A DNA stretch of 64,000 bases from Rhizophagus irregularis (lineage: Eukaryota; Glomeromycota; Glomeromycetes; Glomerales; Glomeraceae), in NCBI RefSeq assembly GCF_026210795.1, contig NC_089449.1:806001-870000 (forward strand). Direction: 5' to 3'. Below are positions 60,568 to 64,000 of the stretch, in pieces. A program made the translations under genes and the position numbers. The notes beneath the pieces are model-generated. The model was not told the DNA's origin, did not search any database, and worked only from the letters and a program-made list of their open reading frames with translations. Positions within the stretch are counted from its first letter, which is position 1. Every line of letters starts with the position of its first letter.

Positions 60568-61470
60568 TTATATACGATCTTCGTGTTCATAGTTTTGTTT
60601 TCTTTGTGAAGATCGTGGTGCCTTTGCAAAATTGTTTCTATATACTTGTTTTTGCTCATTTTGTAGTTCCTTTATAATTTTGAATACACCTACATGATGT
60701 GCGTGTCCTACTAATGTTTCCCGTCTTCTATGGCAAACCTCCACATTATTTTGATTCTGTGAAAAAATATGTTCAATATTATCAGTGACAGACCAAAGTG
60801 AAGGTGGAAATAGTGGTTCAGATCGAACTATATTTCCATTTCTTAATGTGTAACTTATTTTCCCATAAACATAATAATTGTCAAACCAATCTATAATTTT
60901 ACTTGCTTCTGCTGGTGTATAAGTTTTTAACTCATTAAAACTGCAGGAATTTCATTGTGAGGTAAAAAAGCAAGTGCAGAAATATGTCGAATTAATAAAC
61001 TAAAGTTTCCATCAGTCCCATAAGGAATAATGAGACCAAAAGCCTGTACTTTATGATATATATTTTGTGATAGGTGGAAATGGCAATCCTTATTTTGCAG
61101 TTCTTGAGATTCCGACGAATGGCATTTATTACAGCTTGTTCAAAGTCAGTTGAAACAAACTGTAGGTATAAATAAATATTATTTTCATCACTAAAGTCAA
61201 TTAAATCCCAAAATAATGTTCTATAGCATTCTTTAGACTTGCTGGACATTAATGCAAATACCAGTGACATAATCTGTGAGTTTCCATCCCTATCATCCCC
61301 ATCAATACGTCTATGAATTGTGCATGATTGTTTGAAGATCGTTGGAACTGTCTTGTACATTTCGTCTATAATCTAGAACACTCAACAGATACTTTAAACT
61401 CTTTTATCTACCTAAAGTCTCCAATCCATTTAAAGTTACTCGCATATTTTCAAGAATGGTAAGACTTTCC
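60568..61470 (-). mobile_element. MULE (Mutator-like) transposase relic
   Basis: Minus-strand frame 61360-60992 carries the transposase core: DGDDRDGNSQIMSLVFALMS, then LYLQFVSTDFEQAVINAI, with Asp residues where the family has its catalytic ones. Downstream on the same strand at about 60870-60568 another frame reads SLWSVTDNIEHI, QNNVEVCHRRRETLVGHAHH and VGVFKIIKELQNEQKQ, ending at a stop. The pieces lie in order but in different frames, so the enzyme is dead. No terminal repeats were located. Confidence 0.7.
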
Positions 61471-62439
61471 AACTCTGTAGGGATATCAACATGCTGAACT
61501 CATTTAACTGTTTGGCGAAATGCGTCACATAATGCCAAGTATAGTTTCATGTAAACTACTTGCAATAATAGCTTGAATGACTTGTACAGATTATTCATTA
61601 GTTTGTTGTATCATTCTTTTATTAAATTAATAACTGGCTTCAGCAGCATAGATAATGTTGATTTAATTAATTTAGTAGTGGTTCTTCCATGGCATTCCAA
61701 TATGTTTCATTTTCTATCACAAATAATATAAAATTTTTTCTATTTTTATTTTTAACTATAAACATAAGTTTAACTTTATTATGAGTAGAAAGAACAGCTT
61801 CACAAATAATATTTTTTATTAATTAAATTATAAACATGAAAAAGAATAAGAAAAAATTTTTTATTGACTACATACGAAATAACTTTATAAAAAATTAAAT
61901 TGTGGCTTTGTGGTTTTATTTAAAAAGTAACATTTCAAATGCTTAAATACTTTAAATAAAATAGTAACTTCTCTATATTAAGTAGTATTTGAATTGTGTT
62001 ATACAATCCAATAAGTTTTGATAATCAGTGATCAGATGTATAAATATCAATTACTCAATTACTCTTCTAAATTACATAATTATTTTAGTACAATATAAAT
62101 ATTGTTTATTGTATAAGTAAATTTGAATTTCTCAATTGGTAATTGACATATGCTTTAGATTATTTTCCCATGTCCAATTCAAAAAAAGGAGTAAATATAT
62201 TTGTCAGCAAATGATCATTGGTAATCTAGATGTTGGTAAAATATACTTGTTAGTCAAATAATTGTGGGTTTTTATTCTGCGGACCCCCAGAAACAAGATA
62301 TAAAGTGTGTAAGAACTGGGATGAAGTTGAGTCAACCTTCCCGCGAAATAATTAAGGTGCGTATATGACAAAAGTTACCTACGGTGATTTAATGGAGCGA
62401 AGCAATTTCTCACCATGGATCTTGATTTAGGAAAGCAAG
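61471..62439. other. Spacer before the Crinkler-like fragment
   Basis: AT-rich to about 62160. The last 150 bases have higher GC (ACTGGGATGAAGTTGAGTCA) and probably include the promoter and leader of the next frame. No gene. Confidence 0.4.
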
Positions 62440-62883
62440 ATGTCTGATACTATTAATCTCAACTACCTTATCGTTCCTAGAGGACAAACAGTTAACGCAC
62501 TTGAAGCCGTAATTCAAAACAACTTGGGAGCGTCGTTTAATTATATCCCTCTAGACATTCGTCAAATTCATCCTGGAAGCGTTGATGAAAGGCGCATGCA
62601 ATCGCAAGTCTTAATTTCCGATTATTTTAATGGGGATCCTCCAGCAGACTACTTCCATATTGTCGTATACCCTCCCTATAAGAAATATGTATACGGAAAG
62701 GAAACGTTTTGTATACATTTTATGTACGTTTCTATAGATTCCGTATACAAATTCCGTATATTTAATAAGCAATTCATTTTTGAACATTTTTTAAAAAAAC
62801 TAATGTATACGAAATGTATACGGAAAAAATTAATCATACGGAATGTATACGGAATTTTTAAACTTAATATTTTTAGAAAATAA
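62440..62883 (+). pseudogene. Crinkler-like (CRN) N-terminal fragment, broken
   Basis: The first 80 residues (MSDTINLNYLIVPRGQTV, ending ISDYFNGDPPADYFHIVVY) resemble the ubiquitin-like N-terminal region of Crinkler proteins, whose segment usually closes with a similar SDYF-GDPP-HIVV-PP stretch. Crinklers occur in oomycetes and in Rhizophagus, where they are thought to act as secreted or nuclear effectors. The usual C-terminal domain is absent; the sequence runs straight into a GTATACGGA repeat cluster. It looks broken. GC content in the first 240 bases is far above that of the surroundings. Confidence 0.5.
62689..62853. repeat. Cluster of GTATACGGA words in both orientations
   Basis: GTATACGGA or its reverse TCCGTATAC, whole or nearly whole, occurs about seven times in 165 bases (for example at 62689 and 62845), with the orientation switching near the middle. 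GTATAC is self-complementary, so the block can fold on itself. It may be a small palindromic element inserted into the Crinkler-like frame. Confidence 0.6.
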
Positions 62884-63059
62884 TTTTACAAAAATCTCGT
62901 AACATAACACGAGATCACGTGATTGTTTATTGTTTTGTTATGATACGTTTTTTGTTTTTATATAAACCCTTACTTTGATGAGTTTGATCTTCCGATCTTC
63001 CTTTCTGTCTTTCCCTTCCTTCTCTTTTCTCTTGTCTTATTTTTGTTTTTTTTTCTAAA

Positions 63060-63365
63060 TTTTTCTTCTTTTTTCGTCACCCCCCTTTTAAAAAAAAATT
63101 TTTTTTTTCGTACCTCACTTTAAAAATTTTTTTTTTTGTCACTCCCTTAAAAAAAAAATTTTTTTTGATTTTATTCTTTTATTCCCACTATTCCCACTCT
63201 TCTTTTTTTTTAAAAAAAATTTTCTTCTTTCTATTTCTATTTCCTCTTTATAAAAAATTTTTTATTTTTCTAACTTTGACGTCCTCCCTTTAAAAAAAAA
63301 ATTTTTTTTAACTTTCCTAACTTCGTTACCCTCTTTTTAAAAAAATATTTTTTTTGATTTATTCT
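63060..63365. repeat. Repeated A-run/T-run palindromes, about 50-60 bp apart
   Basis: TTTAAAAAAAAATTTTTTTT-type hairpins recur about seven times, each separated by short C-rich spacers such as CGTACCTCAC, GTCACTCCC and CTTCGTTACCCTC. The regular spacing makes it a tandem array rather than random AT content. Homopolymer lengths may not be exact in the assembly. Confidence 0.6.
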
Positions 63366-63419
63366 TTATTCCCCTTTCTTTTTTATTTATATATATCCCT
63401 TTTTTTATTTCATAGGCCA

Positions 63420-63760
63420 GCAGATTTTTTTTTGTGAGAAGATTCAGTTTCTTTTTTCTTTTTTGTAGATCAGTTTGGGAGTCCTTTCCTTTTTGTAGGA
63501 TTGTTTAGGATTTTTTTTCTTTTTTTAGGTCAGTTCAAATTTTCTTTTTTTTTTTTTGTAAGTTGGGTTCAGATTCTTTTCTTTTTGTAGGTTGTTTCAG
63601 TTTGTTGCTTCAGAGTCTTCTTTTTTTGTAGGTCAGTTTTGGATTCATTTTGTTGTTTTGGTTTCTTTTTCATCAGATGCTTCATAATTCTTTTCATTTA
63701 TGTAGGTCAGACATTCTGGAGTTCTCTTTCTTTTTTTGTAGGAATGCTGACCTTTGGTGA
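63420..63760. repeat. Degenerate TTTTTGTAGGTCAGTTT tandem repeat
   Basis: TTTTTGTAG followed by GTCAGTTTGG, ATTGTTTAGG, GTTGTTTCAG or similar recurs about ten times at intervals of about 30-50 bases, with T-rich linkers. No coding content is supported; a minus-strand open stretch at 63645-63851 is a by-product. Confidence 0.55.
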
Positions 63761-64000
63761 CTTGGACGATTGCAGATACTATATGAAGGGGGGGGTTGTT
63801 TCCAATTAAGCTAGACATTCTTATGTTTCTTTTTTTGTTGTTTGACTCCAAATGAACCTGAACTTATAGATAATTTTGGTTGCAATAGGTGGTTTTAATA
63901 AGGAGGGAATTTTCATAATGTATTTGTATTTTGTTTATTTTTTATTTTTTATTTAATTTAATAAAGTAAAATTAGATTTATGTAAATATAATTATAGTAA
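63761..64000. other. Window end, no supported gene
   Basis: A G-run (GGGGGGG at about 63788) and AT-rich sequence. I see nothing else. Confidence 0.4.

Noticed and set aside
63645-63851. Minus-strand 68-codon Lys-rich frame
   Set aside because: It is a by-product of the pyrimidine-rich tandem repeat.

Overview
The window reads as nuclear DNA of an arbuscular mycorrhizal fungus, most likely Rhizophagus irregularis or a close relative. The sequence is very AT-rich, with short GT-AG introns and many lineage-expanded families: Sel1-repeat kinases, RING-TPR proteins, MIR-domain proteins, F-box/LRR and BTB remnants, a Crinkler-like start, and abundant small DNA transposons. The species call is an inference from these family signatures, not from a search.

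Layout. Positions 1-20211 hold a plus-strand array of one four-exon family: five whole genes, one partial gene at the left edge and two decayed copies. The N-terminal half of each protein resembles a retrotransposon Gag domain and the C-terminal half is a three-unit MIR beta-trefoil. Between them lie a channel-like gene relic split by a small transposon, an F-box/LRR relic, a short gene whose intron carries a conserved RNA fold, and a 1.06 kb fold-back element. Positions 20212-26380 are gene-poor, with two broken secreted-protein genes and duplicated gene starts. Positions 26381-30605 hold a long, damaged RING-TPR gene. Positions 31400-33100 repeat earlier segments. Positions 33531-38245 hold the clearest single gene, a 1546-residue protein (minus strand) with 30 Sel1 repeats followed by a protein kinase. 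Positions 38246-44503 are repeat-rich and nearly gene-free. At 44504-46367 a bromodomain is joined to a PD-(D/E)XK nuclease-like domain, and intron 2 contains the same RNA fold seen at 6790-7023. Positions 47265-55935 hold the second Gag-MIR array (four whole genes, one broken copy). The right end has an unrecognised membrane protein, a BTB scrap, a MULE transposase relic, a Crinkler-like fragment and unusual homopolymer repeats.

How it fits together. This is an accessory region shaped by tandem duplication and small DNA transposons. The Gag-MIR genes share intron positions and phases, and several share an upstream GGCGTAA-type motif. The strongest candidates for undescribed biology are the intronic RNA, whose helices are kept by paired base changes between two paralogous introns; the bromodomain-nuclease fusion; and the Gag-like/MIR fusion family.
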